Source of the DNA: Bacteroides mediterraneensis
Lineage (GTDB): Bacteria > Bacteroidota > Bacteroidia > Bacteroidales > Bacteroidaceae
DNA length: 64,000 nucleotides
Reading direction: 5' to 3'
Assembly: GCF_900128455.1 (NCBI RefSeq)
Contig: NZ_LT635783.1
Span: forward strand, 276,981 to 340,980
A model generated the notes under the pieces. The model was not told where the DNA came from and ran no database searches. It saw only the letters and a list, made by a program, of their open reading frames with translations. Position numbers and translations under genes: made by a program. The stretch's first letter is position 1; each line of letters begins with the position of its first letter. Shown in pieces: positions 37,080 to 45,751 of this stretch.

Positions 37080-38495
37080 TTACCACTTCGGGTTGAATCC
37101 CAGTCGGTTGATACGTCCGCGGCTGATATCTCCGTTTTCCCATACAATCCAGATGAAGTTACCTTTGGAAGTACTATTTTCCAGTTTGGGAGTGACCGCA
37201 CACGAATAGTTACCGTGGTGTGTAGTATATAAATTTTTGAAATCGGATGGGAATGCCATACATTCGGTCACCGGTCGCCAGCAAAGTCCGTTGTCGATAG
37301 AGCAATAGAACTGGCTGAAAGGTCTGATACTTTTGGGTGTATAATCCCCTCCAAAAGCATACAGTTTCCCATCATAATATATCATCGTCACATTTTGCAA
37401 GTTAGGCAATGGCAGGTTCTGCATTCTCATCTCCCATTGGTTGCCGGTTGATGTACGGCTGAAGACAAGGGCAGTCGTGTCGTTGGAAGCGGTACCTTGG
37501 TTGTAGCACAGGGCTATTGTGGTAGTCAGGTCGGCATTGTAAGAGGCGGTAACCGTGTTCGAGAAGAAGGGCTTGCCTGAGGGGAACTGACTGTAGGCAT
37601 TCTCGTCTGCGCTCCAGGCTCCTCCTTTATATATACCACTCTTCCCGTCTTTTACGGTATAAAGTTCGTTTTTGATATCATTCCCTCCAATCAGCATATC
37701 GAAAGTCTCTGTGCTCTCTTCAGTGACCTCGTTTGTTTCGGCGTTGAGTTTATAGAGCTGTTTCCCGCTTGTTCCTGCCAGAAAATAAATGTTTCCTGCC
37801 CATACAGTAGCAGAATATGTGTCGATGCCGGCCGGCACATTGGTTGTAACCGGTGTCCACGAAGTGGGATTGTCGTCTGCTACATTGGTGAATTCAATGT
37901 GAGGATTGTTTCCGTTTTTCCCGAAGACGAATACTTTGCCATTGGCGTAGACCGCTTTCTGTGCACTCAGGTTTCCGGCACTGAACGCGTTGTTGAATTG
38001 TTTCCATGCAAGCGTGTCGGGCACCTGCTGGTGTACGTTGACTTTGATTGTATAGGCTTTTCCGATGGCACCGCTATAGGCGTAGACTCTAAATTCCACA
38101 GGCTCAGTGAAATCGATGGAGTCGGTGGAAGTCCACACCGTGTCACGTTCCGCTCCTTTGGGGCGATAGCCCAGTGCACCGGCATCGTAAGTGATATTCG
38201 TTATTACTTTGTCAATATGCGTGCCATAAGGAAGTGAGTCCTTATTTTCGATTTCTCTTGTCATCTGGTTAATGGTAAATGGATAATCAGCACAGTTAAG
38301 TGTATCTACGTATGCGCTGTCCTTTCCATTCTGGTCTTTACCGACGCGGTCAATGTTCAATGTCCCCAATGAGAAGCCCGTGATGCTGGTCTCGGAAGTA
38401 TAAGTAATTTGTTCTACATCATTGTTCAAACACGATGTCATTATGGATGTTGCGGCAAAGAGTGCTACAACCAATGGCAAAAACTTTATTTTCAT
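37080..38495 (-). CDS. DUF6242-type lipoprotein
   Basis: About 471 residues. The signal MKIKFLPLVVALFAATSIMTSC ends in a lipobox Cys at 22. Residues 25-170 form a beta-rich N-terminal domain. The rest has Kelch-like repeats (KVFVFGKNGN, NIYFLAGTSGKQLYKL, KLYAFGGDYTPKS). Matches the DUF6242 family of Bacteroidota surface lipoproteins of unknown role. It lies 26 bp upstream of uppS, so it may head that transcript. Start ATG 38495, not the upstream TTG. Confidence 0.75.
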   Translation of the reverse strand: MKIKFLPLVVALFAATSIMTSCLNNDVEQITYTSETSITGFSLGTLNIDRVGKDQNGKDSAYVDTLNCADYPFTINQMTREIENKDSLPYGTHIDKVITNITYDAGALGYRPKGAERDTVWTSTDSIDFTEPVEFRVYAYSGAIGKAYTIKVNVHQQVPDTLAWKQFNNAFSAGNLSAQKAVYANGKVFVFGKNGNNPHIEFTNVADDNPTSWTPVTTNVPAGIDTYSATVWAGNIYFLAGTSGKQLYKLNAETNEVTEESTETFDMLIGGNDIKNELYTVKDGKSGIYKGGAWSADENAYSQFPSGKPFFSNTVTASYNADLTTTIALCYNQGTASNDTTALVFSRTSTGNQWEMRMQNLPLPNLQNVTMIYYDGKLYAFGGDYTPKSIRPFSQFYCSIDNGLCWRPVTECMAFPSDFKNLYTTHHGNYSCAVTPKLENSTSKGNFIWIVWENGDISRGRINRLGFNPKW

Positions 38496-38525
38496 CTGCA
38501 AATGAGTTCTTTTAATTACAAGTTG

Positions 38526-38533
38526 CAAAAGTA
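38526..38533 (-). promoter_or_regulatory. Putative -7 box of the DUF6242-uppS-bamA-ompH block
   Basis: Minus-strand TACTTTTG 30 bp before the DUF6242 ATG. No clear -33 element. Confidence 0.5.
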
Positions 38534-38617
38534 GAAAGTTTTTCTTCGATTCCTCTCTTTTGAAGTAAGTTTTATATAAAATTATATTGTGATATGCGGT
38601 TTATCAAGCTGTGTTTC

Positions 38618-38666
38618 ATATTGTCCTGTTTTGTTAAATAGAAAAAGGTCGGTTGGAATATTGTCG
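38618..38666. promoter_or_regulatory. Additional half-sites upstream of GH97
   Basis: ATATTGTCC (38618-38626) and ATATTGTCG (38658-38666), 40 bp apart, repeat the core of the 17-bp operator found at 38723. They may be extra AraC-regulator contacts. Confidence 0.4.
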
Positions 38667-38722
38667 GGGCAGGGGCTTGGGGAGAAAGAAAGTGGGCAGA
38701 GAAGGCTTGTTTCAGATTGTAA

Positions 38723-38739
38723 ATCGATATTGTCCTATA
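38723..38739 (+). promoter_or_regulatory. Candidate AraC operator of the GH97 gene
   Basis: ATCGATATTGTCCTATA, identical in 16 of 17 positions to 41708-41724 before GH29. It begins 56 bp upstream of the -7 box, and a shared TTCAGATTGT lies just before it (38711-38720). Confidence 0.65.
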
Positions 38740-38778
38740 TAAAACAATTTTATGCAATTCATTTCACGTAAGAACGGA

Positions 38779-38786
38779 TAATTTTG
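38779..38786 (+). promoter_or_regulatory. -7 box of the GH97 gene
   Basis: TAATTTTG 21 bp before the ATG at 38807. The -33 region is poor, in keeping with activator dependence. Confidence 0.55.
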
Positions 38787-38806
38787 CAAACAAGTTTAAT
38801 GAGAAA

Positions 38807-40702
38807 ATGATGTATAATCTAAGAAAGTCTAATCAATGGAAAGCATGCGTGTGTTTGATATGCATGTTTTTAATCGGGGTATCTGGAAAGGCAAGCGATG
38901 TATTGCGTTCGCCCAACGGAAAGATTGTGGTAAGTGGTGTTCCTTCTGCGAAGGGATTCAAGGTGTCTTATAAAAAAGGAAATGAAGCTGTTCCGGTGGT
39001 AGATATAAATAATGTGGGGCTTCAGTTCTTGCAGGCGGACACCGATTGTGTGTATGTGGATTCTTCTCCTGTAGTTCCGGTGGAAGAAGATTACACGATG
39101 GTGACAGGCAAGCGCCGCCATTGTACGAATCAGGGGAACCAGCAGGTGTTTCATTTCAAGAATGACCGGGATGTGTGCCTTGACCTGGAGTTTCGGGTGT
39201 ACAACGATGGCATTGCCTTTCGCTATGTACTTCCTGAATTGAAAGAAGAAATAGGTATTGCCGGAGAAAAGACCACTTTCCAGTTTCAGGACGGCATTAC
39301 CCGCTGGACCCAGAAGCTGAGTCAGGCGTATGAAGATTTCTATTTGAAGAGTAAAGGTCGTGTGGCCGACTATTCCAAGAACCAATGGGGATTTCCAGCT
39401 TTGTTTGAGGTCTCGGATGCCGTTTTTACACTGGTTTCGGAGGCTAATATCGGGAGAGGCAACTGTGGCTCCTGGCTGAACAACGTTTCCGGCGAGTCTG
39501 CTTATCAGGTAGAAATGGCCCAACCGGCAAAAGTTTCCGGCAAATGGTGTTCTCCCTGGCGTGTGGCCATCATCGGTTCCTTGGCCGATGTGGTGGAATC
39601 CACTTTGATTACGGATGTCAGTGAGCCTTGCCGCCTGACGGATGTGTCTTGGATTAAACCGGGAGTCGTTTCCTGGATTTACTGGGCTTACAACCATGGC
39701 TCGAATGACTACCAGATTGTGAAGAAATACATTGATTTTGCAGCTGATTTTCATCTCCCATACGTTCTGATTGATGCGGAATGGGATGGAATGGCAAACG
39801 GAGGCAATGTGGACGATGCCTTGCGTTATGCGAAAGAGAAACACGTTTCCCCTTTGTTGTGGTATAATTCTTCCACTGCCTGGTGTCTGTACGGTCCTTT
39901 GTATCGGTTGAACAAGCCGGAAACACGTCAGAAGGAATTCGCCTGGCTGGAATCGGTGGGGGTGAAAGGAATAAAAGTCGACTTTTTCCATCCGGACAGC
40001 ACTTCCGTGATGAATTATTTTATGGATATTCTGGAAGATGCGGCAAAGTATCATTTGATGGTCAACTTTCACGGGGCTACCATTCCCCGTGGCTGGCAAC
40101 GTACATATCCTCACATGATGTCGGTGGAAGGCGTGTATGGAGCTGAATGGTATAACAACAAGGAAGTGCTGACAGATAGTGCGGCTTGGCACAACTGTAC
40201 GCTGCCTTTTACCCGGAACGTGGTGGGACCGATGGACTATACCCCCTGCACCTTTACCGATTCGCAGCATCCGCATATCACTTCCAACGGGCATGAACTG
40301 GCCTTGCTGGTGGTCTTTGAGTCGGCTCTTCAACATCTGGCCGACCGTCCGGAAGGATATCATGCCCAACCGGCTGAGGTACGTTCGTTCATTTCTTCTC
40401 TGCCCACTGTCTGGGAAGACACGAAATTGCTTGACGGCTATCCTTCTCACCATGTGGTCATGGCCCGGAAGAACGGCAATTGCTGGTATGTTGGTGGACT
40501 GAACGGAACCAACGAATCCATGCCGCTTGCGGTAGATTTAAGTTTCATTCCCGAAACGATCAAAGGAATCACCTTGTATGCCGATGGCCGGGAGAGCAAT
40601 CAGTTTGCTGTCCGCAACCTTTCGGGTACGGAAAAGAATGTGCAAGTGGACTGTCTCCCACGAGGCGGGTTTGTGATGAAAGTGGAGGTAGAACCTCAAT
40701 AA
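38807..40702 (+). CDS. Glycoside hydrolase family 97, probably retaining alpha-galactosidase type
   Basis: 631 residues with a signal peptide (to about residue 30, GKAS). The GH97 N-terminal beta domain is 30-290. The catalytic barrel begins VSWIYWAYNHGSNDYQ, with VLIDAEWDGM after it. Family knowledge: inverting GH97 enzymes (SusB) use Glu bases, retaining ones an Asp nucleophile on a KVDF strand. Here GIKVDFFHPDS (Asp392) and SVEGVYGAEWYN (Glu441) fit the retaining class, so alpha-galactosidase or a related alpha-hydrolase is likelier than alpha-glucosidase. It shares its operator with the fucosidase operon. Confidence 0.85.
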   Translation: MMYNLRKSNQWKACVCLICMFLIGVSGKASDVLRSPNGKIVVSGVPSAKGFKVSYKKGNEAVPVVDINNVGLQFLQADTDCVYVDSSPVVPVEEDYTMVTGKRRHCTNQGNQQVFHFKNDRDVCLDLEFRVYNDGIAFRYVLPELKEEIGIAGEKTTFQFQDGITRWTQKLSQAYEDFYLKSKGRVADYSKNQWGFPALFEVSDAVFTLVSEANIGRGNCGSWLNNVSGESAYQVEMAQPAKVSGKWCSPWRVAIIGSLADVVESTLITDVSEPCRLTDVSWIKPGVVSWIYWAYNHGSNDYQIVKKYIDFAADFHLPYVLIDAEWDGMANGGNVDDALRYAKEKHVSPLLWYNSSTAWCLYGPLYRLNKPETRQKEFAWLESVGVKGIKVDFFHPDSTSVMNYFMDILEDAAKYHLMVNFHGATIPRGWQRTYPHMMSVEGVYGAEWYNNKEVLTDSAAWHNCTLPFTRNVVGPMDYTPCTFTDSQHPHITSNGHELALLVVFESALQHLADRPEGYHAQPAEVRSFISSLPTVWEDTKLLDGYPSHHVVMARKNGNCWYVGGLNGTNESMPLAVDLSFIPETIKGITLYADGRESNQFAVRNLSGTEKNVQVDCLPRGGFVMKVEVEPQ

Positions 40703-40723
40703 ATAGTGTAAAAGTATAGGTTT

Positions 40724-41578
40724 TCAGTATAGCCGGCGGTATTCTTGAGGAGTCACGCCGGTTATTTTTTTGAACAGGCGGTTGAAATAAGAATAATCCT
40801 CAAAGGCCAGTCGGAAGGCAATTTCTTTGACTGCCAGTTCTTCTGTTATCAGGAGCAGCTGCGCTTTTTCTATTTTCTTTTGGTTGATGTATTGCAGAGG
40901 AGTGGTTCCCATTCCTTTTTTAAAGAGTCGGATAAAGTGGTCCTTGGACAGACAGGCAATTTCGGCAAGCTTCTCCAGTTCAATCGTTTCGGTGATATGC
41001 TTGTGGATGTAACGTACGGTTTTGACAATCCGGTTGTCTTTCATTTCGGTTTTGGGCTGGGCATGTTTCAGAAAGTGTGACAACAGTTGCAGCACGATTC
41101 CCCTCGATTCCACTTTGTCGTAAAACGCTCTTTGTCGGTTCCGGAGCAGGTTGCGCATGAGTGTCGGATTATTGTCATAAGTAGTAGGGTCGGACTTCGG
41201 GAGCATCATGTGTGGGTTGATTTCACACAGGCGCTGAAAAAGTGACAGATCAAGTGGTCCCGCTTCTATTTCTACAGGGAATGTCCAGTGTTCCAGCCAG
41301 TCGTCTTCCGAATAGTGATCTTCGTAAATATGCAGGTAGTAGTGTGTGAAAGATGAGTCGCAGATATTGGTGTGTACCGTAAAGGCCGGTATAAAATACA
41401 TGTGGTTGGGGGATAGGGTGTGTATTCCGTCGGGAAGTTCTATTTGAGCTGTTCCTTCGGTGACATAGTACAAGCGTGTAAACGGGCTGTTTACATTTTT
41501 CCAGTTCCAGTCGGCGTCATGAATGGCCAACCCTATATTTAAAACGAGCGGATGCATTTGTTCTACTTGAAGATTCAT
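40724..41578 (-). CDS. AraC family transcriptional regulator with cupin sensor
   Basis: 284 residues. An N-terminal cupin sensor (20-130, YYVTEGTAQIELPDGIH, FIPAFTVHTN) precedes two AraC helix-turn-helix units (185-284: LAEIACLSKDHFIRLFKKGMG and VKEIAFRLAFEDYSYFNRLF). It lies between GH97 and the GH29 operon and diverges from GH29. A near-identical 17-bp site before both makes it their likely activator, with a released sugar as inducer. Start ATG 41578; the TTG 6 bp upstream is not preferred. Confidence 0.88.
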   Translation of the reverse strand: MNLQVEQMHPLVLNIGLAIHDADWNWKNVNSPFTRLYYVTEGTAQIELPDGIHTLSPNHMYFIPAFTVHTNICDSSFTHYYLHIYEDHYSEDDWLEHWTFPVEIEAGPLDLSLFQRLCEINPHMMLPKSDPTTYDNNPTLMRNLLRNRQRAFYDKVESRGIVLQLLSHFLKHAQPKTEMKDNRIVKTVRYIHKHITETIELEKLAEIACLSKDHFIRLFKKGMGTTPLQYINQKKIEKAQLLLITEELAVKEIAFRLAFEDYSYFNRLFKKITGVTPQEYRRLY

Positions 41579-41707
41579 AAGCAAAGGTTTTTTCGCGATA
41601 AAATTACAGGATTCTTTTTTCTTTTCCGCATGCTTTCTTCAATAATCGATATTAGTCGGTGAAAATCGACGCAGTGATATTCAGATTGTGAGATATTTGT
41701 ATAGGAT

Positions 41708-41724
41708 ATCGATATTGGCCTATA
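41708..41724 (+). promoter_or_regulatory. Candidate AraC operator of the GH29 operon
   Basis: ATCGATATTGGCCTATA, one mismatch from the GH97 site, 57 bp upstream of the -7 box. The flank repeats TTCAGATTGT (41680-41689), and a variant ATATTAGTCGG lies at 41649-41659. Confidence 0.65.
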
Positions 41725-41764
41725 AACACACAGTTTAATCCTATTTCTCTCCCGAACTTCTCCG

Positions 41765-41772
41765 TACATTTG
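41765..41772 (+). promoter_or_regulatory. -7 box of the GH29 operon
   Basis: TACATTTG 33 bp before the ATG at 41805. Confidence 0.55.
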
Positions 41773-41804
41773 TCATTATTAAAACATAAACTTCAATCGT
41801 ACTT

Positions 41805-43448
41805 ATGAAAACAAAACTCATACTAGCTTCTTTATTTTTATCTGTCAGCGGACTGGCTGCTCAAACCTATCAGGTGCCGGTTTCGGAGAAAGACGAACCG
41901 ATGATGAAAGGCAAGTTCGAACCTACCTGGGCTTCGCTTGAAAGCAACTATCAGGTGCCGGAATGGTTCCGGAACGTGAAGTTTGGCATTTGGGCGCATT
42001 GGGGGCCCCAATGTGTGGAAGGTTCCGGCGACTGGATAGCCCGTTCCATGTATATTGAAGGCTCGAATGAATATAAGTTCCATGTGGAACACTATGGCCA
42101 TCCGTCGGAGGTGGGTTTCAAGGACATCATTCCGTTGTGGAAGGCCGAGAAATGGGACCCCGACAAGCTGGTGGCCTTTTATAAGGAAATCGGTGCCCAG
42201 TATTTCTTTGCTTTGGGCAATCACCACGACAACATGGACTTGTGGGACAGCAAGTACCAGCCTTGGAACTCGGTAAACATGGGACCGAAAAAAGACATTC
42301 TGGCCGGATGGGAGAAAGCTGCCCGGAAATACGGGTTGTATTTCGGCATCAGTTTCCATGCCGACCATGCGTGGAGCTGGTATGAACCCTCACAGCGTCA
42401 TGATACGATTGGCCCGAAAAAAGGTATTCCTTACGATGGAAAGCTGACCAAGGCCGACGGAAAAGGTAAGTGGTGGGAAGGATACGACCCGCAGGATTTG
42501 TATGCACAGAACCATCCGTTGAGTGAAAACAGTTGGGATAATGGAATGATTCACCGACAGTGGGCGTGGGGAAACGGAGTGTGCATTCCTACCCCGGAAT
42601 ATTGCACAAACTTCTATAACCGTACGGTAGACGCCATCAACCGTTACAATCCGGATTTGATTTATTTTGATGTGACGGTTGCTCCTTTCTATCCCATCAG
42701 TGATGCGGGACTGAAGATTGCAGCACATTTCTATAACCACAACATGGCTACACATCAGGGAAAACTGGAAGCGGTGATGTTCGGGAAGATTCTGGATGAG
42801 AACCAGCGGAAGGCATTGGTATGGGATGTGGAACGCGGGGCACCCAATCAGATTATCGATCAGCCTTGGCAGTCATGCTCCTGTATCGGCGGGTGGCATT
42901 ACAATACGTCTATCTATGAGAAGAATGAATACAAGTCGGCTGCCTATGTGGCCAAACTGTTGATTGACATCGTGAGCAAGAACGGCAATCTGTTGTTGAG
43001 CGTGCCGTTGCGGGCCGATGGCACTTTCGATGAGAAGGAAGAGAAAATCTTGAAGGAGTTTGGTGAATGGATGAACATCAACAAGGAAGCCATTTACGAT
43101 ACGCGTCCGTGGAAGGTATTTGGCGAAGGCCCGATTGCGGAAGAAGATATTCCCTTGAATGCGCAAGGCTTCAATGAAGGTTCCTATAGTCAGGCGGGAG
43201 CCAAGGAAATCCGGTTTACCCAAACCCCGAAAGCTTTGTACGCCACCGTACTGGCCTGGCCGGAAGATGGCAAAGTGACCGTCAAGTCGCTGGCAGCTGG
43301 CAGCAAACTTTATGAAGGAAGTATTCAGCGAGTAGAGTTATTGGGATACGGAAAAGTAGATTTTGTGCGTACGGCCGAGGGTTTGCAGGTGGTGCTTCCG
43401 GCTCAGCCGTTGAACCAGATTGCCCCCGTACTGAAGATTATCAAATGA
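41805..43448 (+). CDS. Glycoside hydrolase family 29 alpha-L-fucosidase
   Basis: 547 residues, signal peptide cleaved after GLAA (about 19). WFRNVKFGIWAHWGPQ opens the barrel. YFFALGNHHDNMDLW carries the HHD substrate residues, and NPDLIYFDVT gives the likely nucleophile Asp289. The C-terminal beta domain starts about 430. It releases L-fucose outside the cytoplasm from host or plant glycans. First gene of a tight operon with mutarotase, dehydrogenase, lactonase, permease and a zinc dehydrogenase, all fitting use of the released sugar. Confidence 0.88.
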   Translation: MKTKLILASLFLSVSGLAAQTYQVPVSEKDEPMMKGKFEPTWASLESNYQVPEWFRNVKFGIWAHWGPQCVEGSGDWIARSMYIEGSNEYKFHVEHYGHPSEVGFKDIIPLWKAEKWDPDKLVAFYKEIGAQYFFALGNHHDNMDLWDSKYQPWNSVNMGPKKDILAGWEKAARKYGLYFGISFHADHAWSWYEPSQRHDTIGPKKGIPYDGKLTKADGKGKWWEGYDPQDLYAQNHPLSENSWDNGMIHRQWAWGNGVCIPTPEYCTNFYNRTVDAINRYNPDLIYFDVTVAPFYPISDAGLKIAAHFYNHNMATHQGKLEAVMFGKILDENQRKALVWDVERGAPNQIIDQPWQSCSCIGGWHYNTSIYEKNEYKSAAYVAKLLIDIVSKNGNLLLSVPLRADGTFDEKEEKILKEFGEWMNINKEAIYDTRPWKVFGEGPIAEEDIPLNAQGFNEGSYSQAGAKEIRFTQTPKALYATVLAWPEDGKVTVKSLAAGSKLYEGSIQRVELLGYGKVDFVRTAEGLQVVLPAQPLNQIAPVLKIIK

Positions 43449-43464
43449 TTAATGTAAAAATGAA

Positions 43465-43854
43465 ATGGGGAAAGTAGAAGGATATCGAGTAAAAGAATAT
43501 GGAATGCCTGTCAAACGTTACTGCCAGACACTGGATTTGAAGAATAATCCTGAACTGATAGCGGAATACCGGAAAATACATAGTCGTGGAGAGGCCTGGC
43601 CGGAGATTCGGGAAGGTATCCAGTCGGTTGGGATTCTGGAGATGGAGATTTACATCATCGGCAGCCGCCTGTTCATGATTGTGGAAACTCCGCTGGATTT
43701 TGACTGGGATACCGCGATGAAACGTCTGGCCCAGTTGCCCCGTCAGGCTGAATGGGAAGACCACGTGGCCCGTTTTCAGGAATGTGTGCCGGGCAGCAGC
43801 TCGGCCGAAAAATGGCGGTTGATGGAACGAATGTTTTATTTGTATGAATCTTAA
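43465..43854 (+). CDS. L-fucose/L-rhamnose mutarotase, RhaM (COG3254) family
   Basis: 129 residues, ferredoxin-like dimeric fold. YRKIHSRGEAWPEIREGI and the C-terminal LPRQAEWEDHVARFQ match RhaM-type anomer mutarotases. In oxidative fucose pathways members of this family interconvert the alpha and beta forms so the dehydrogenase gets its anomer. Position between a fucosidase and an aldose dehydrogenase favours fucose over rhamnose. 16 bp after GH29, 11 bp before the next gene. Confidence 0.85.
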   Translation: MGKVEGYRVKEYGMPVKRYCQTLDLKNNPELIAEYRKIHSRGEAWPEIREGIQSVGILEMEIYIIGSRLFMIVETPLDFDWDTAMKRLAQLPRQAEWEDHVARFQECVPGSSSAEKWRLMERMFYLYES

Positions 43855-43865
43855 ATAAAATAACT

Positions 43866-44798
43866 ATGCAATACCATGAAATTGGAAAAACGGGGATGAA
43901 AGTTTCAGCCCTGAGTTTTGGAGCTTCTTCATTGGGAGGAGTGTTCCATGACATTAAGGAAAAAGAAGCCTTGGAGGCCGTGTTTACAGCTATCGATTTG
44001 GGGATGAATTTTATTGACGTATCCCCTTATTACGGACATTACAAGGCGGAGACCGTGTTGGGAAAGGCGTTGAAGGATATTCCTCGCGACAAGTATTACC
44101 TTTCCACGAAGGTAGGACGTTACGGAAAAGATGGGGTGAACACGTGGGATTATTCCGGCAAACGGGCCACGGAGAGTGTGTACGAAAGTATGGAACGCCT
44201 CCACATTGATTACATCGATTTGATTAACGTGCATGATATCGAGTTCGCCGATTTGAACCAGGTGGTGAATGAAACTCTGCCAGCCTTGGTGGAATTGAGA
44301 GAAAAAGGGGTGGTAGGTCATGTGGGCATTACCGACCTTCAGCTGGAGAACCTGAAATGGGTGATTGACCATGCCCCGGACGGTACGGTGGAATCGGTGC
44401 TGAATTTCTGTCATCACTGCCTGTGCGACGACAAGCTGTTGGATTTCCTGGATTATTTTGAATCGAAAGGTATCGGTGTCATCAATGCTTCTCCGTTGTC
44501 TATGGGACTGCTGACAGAGAGAGGTGTTCCGGCCTGGCATCCGGCACCTCAGCCGCTGGTCGAAGCTTGCCGGAAAGCGATGGAGCATTGCAAGGCCAAG
44601 CATTATCCCATTGAGAAGCTGGCCATGCAGTATGCGGTCAGCAATCCGCGGATTACCACGACATTGTTCAGTACGGCTAATCCGCAGAATGTGAAGAAGA
44701 ATGTAGCGTATGTCGAGGAGCCGATGGATGAGGAACTGGTACGTGAAGTGCGGGAAATCATCGGCGACCAGTTCCGCGTGAGCTGGGCTAATTCATAA
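43866..44798 (+). CDS. Aldo/keto reductase, probable L-fucose (aldose) 1-dehydrogenase
   Basis: 310 residues, (beta/alpha)8 barrel. The tetrad is visible: Asp/Tyr in FIDVSPYYGHYKAE, Lys in YLSTKVGRYG, His in LINVHDIEF. It resembles the D-threo-aldose/L-galactose 1-dehydrogenase branch, which oxidises L-fucose or L-galactose at C1 to the lactone with NAD(P)+. The next gene encodes a lactonase-like hydrolase, which supports this. Whether the natural sugar is L-fucose, L-galactose or D-arabinose cannot be read from sequence. Confidence 0.82.
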   Translation: MQYHEIGKTGMKVSALSFGASSLGGVFHDIKEKEALEAVFTAIDLGMNFIDVSPYYGHYKAETVLGKALKDIPRDKYYLSTKVGRYGKDGVNTWDYSGKRATESVYESMERLHIDYIDLINVHDIEFADLNQVVNETLPALVELREKGVVGHVGITDLQLENLKWVIDHAPDGTVESVLNFCHHCLCDDKLLDFLDYFESKGIGVINASPLSMGLLTERGVPAWHPAPQPLVEACRKAMEHCKAKHYPIEKLAMQYAVSNPRITTTLFSTANPQNVKKNVAYVEEPMDEELVREVREIIGDQFRVSWANS

Positions 44799-44812
44799 AG
44801 GAGGAGTTGTAT

Positions 44813-45733
44813 ATGGGGTTGATTATAGATGCACATTCTCACTTGTGGTTGAGGCAGGATACGGTGGTCGATGGACTGCCTGTCCGTACCCTGGAGAATG
44901 GGCGGTCATTGTTTATGGGGGAAGTGCGTCAGATGCTTCCCCCGTTTATGACCGACGGAGTGAACAGTGCCGAGGTATTTCTGTCGAACATGAATTATGC
45001 GCAGGTGGCTGCGGCAGTGGTGACACAGGAGTTTATCGACGGTTTTCAGAATGATTATCTGGCGGAGGTGGCTGCCCGTTATCCCGACCGTTTCTTTGTG
45101 TGCGGCATGTGCGAGTTTCGCAAGCCGGGGTATTTGGAGCAGGCACGTCAGCTCATTGCTCGCGGGTTCCGGGGCATCAAGATACCGGCCCAGCGCCTGT
45201 TGCTCAAAGAAGGCCGTGTGTGGCTGAACTGTGAGGAAATGATGCAAATGTTCCATCTGATGGAACAACACGGCGTCTTGCTGTCCATTGATATGGCCGA
45301 CGGGGCTACGCAGGTGGGTGAGTTGGAAGAGGTGATTCAGGAATGTCCTGACCTGAAAGTGGCCATCGGCCATTTCGGGATGGTGACCACTCCCGGTTGG
45401 ACAGAGCAAATCAAGCTGGCGCGCCATCCGAATGTGCGTATTGAATCGGGCGGCATTACCTGGCTGTTCAACGATGAGTTTTACCCGTTCAAGGGGGCTA
45501 TAAGGGCCATTCGGCAGGCAGCCGATCTGGTCGGCTTCGAAAAACTGATGTGGGGCTCGGACTATCCGCGTACGATTACGGCCATCACGTATCGGATGTC
45601 ATACGATTTCGTGAGCAAGTCGCAGGAGCTCTCAGACGAGGAAAAATCCTTGTTCCTTGGAGAAAACGCCCGTCGTTTTTATGGCTTTCATGAGTTGCCG
45701 GAACTTCCTTATATCAAGAATATGTCGGAATAA
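44813..45733 (+). CDS. Amidohydrolase family protein, probable L-fuconolactonase
   Basis: 306 residues, metal-dependent TIM barrel of the COG3618 type. Metal site DAHSHLW (about 6-12), GIKIPAQRL, KVAIGHFGM and GSDYPRTI. This family includes lactonases that open fucono- or rhamnono-lactone. Start ATG 44813 is chosen because AAGGAGGAG (44798-44806) is an excellent ribosome-binding site; the TTG 6 bp upstream overlaps it. Lactonase function is inferred from the neighbouring aldose dehydrogenase. Confidence 0.82.
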   Translation: MGLIIDAHSHLWLRQDTVVDGLPVRTLENGRSLFMGEVRQMLPPFMTDGVNSAEVFLSNMNYAQVAAAVVTQEFIDGFQNDYLAEVAARYPDRFFVCGMCEFRKPGYLEQARQLIARGFRGIKIPAQRLLLKEGRVWLNCEEMMQMFHLMEQHGVLLSIDMADGATQVGELEEVIQECPDLKVAIGHFGMVTTPGWTEQIKLARHPNVRIESGGITWLFNDEFYPFKGAIRAIRQAADLVGFEKLMWGSDYPRTITAITYRMSYDFVSKSQELSDEEKSLFLGENARRFYGFHELPELPYIKNMSE

Positions 45734-45751
45734 GCGAAAAAGCAGGATACG

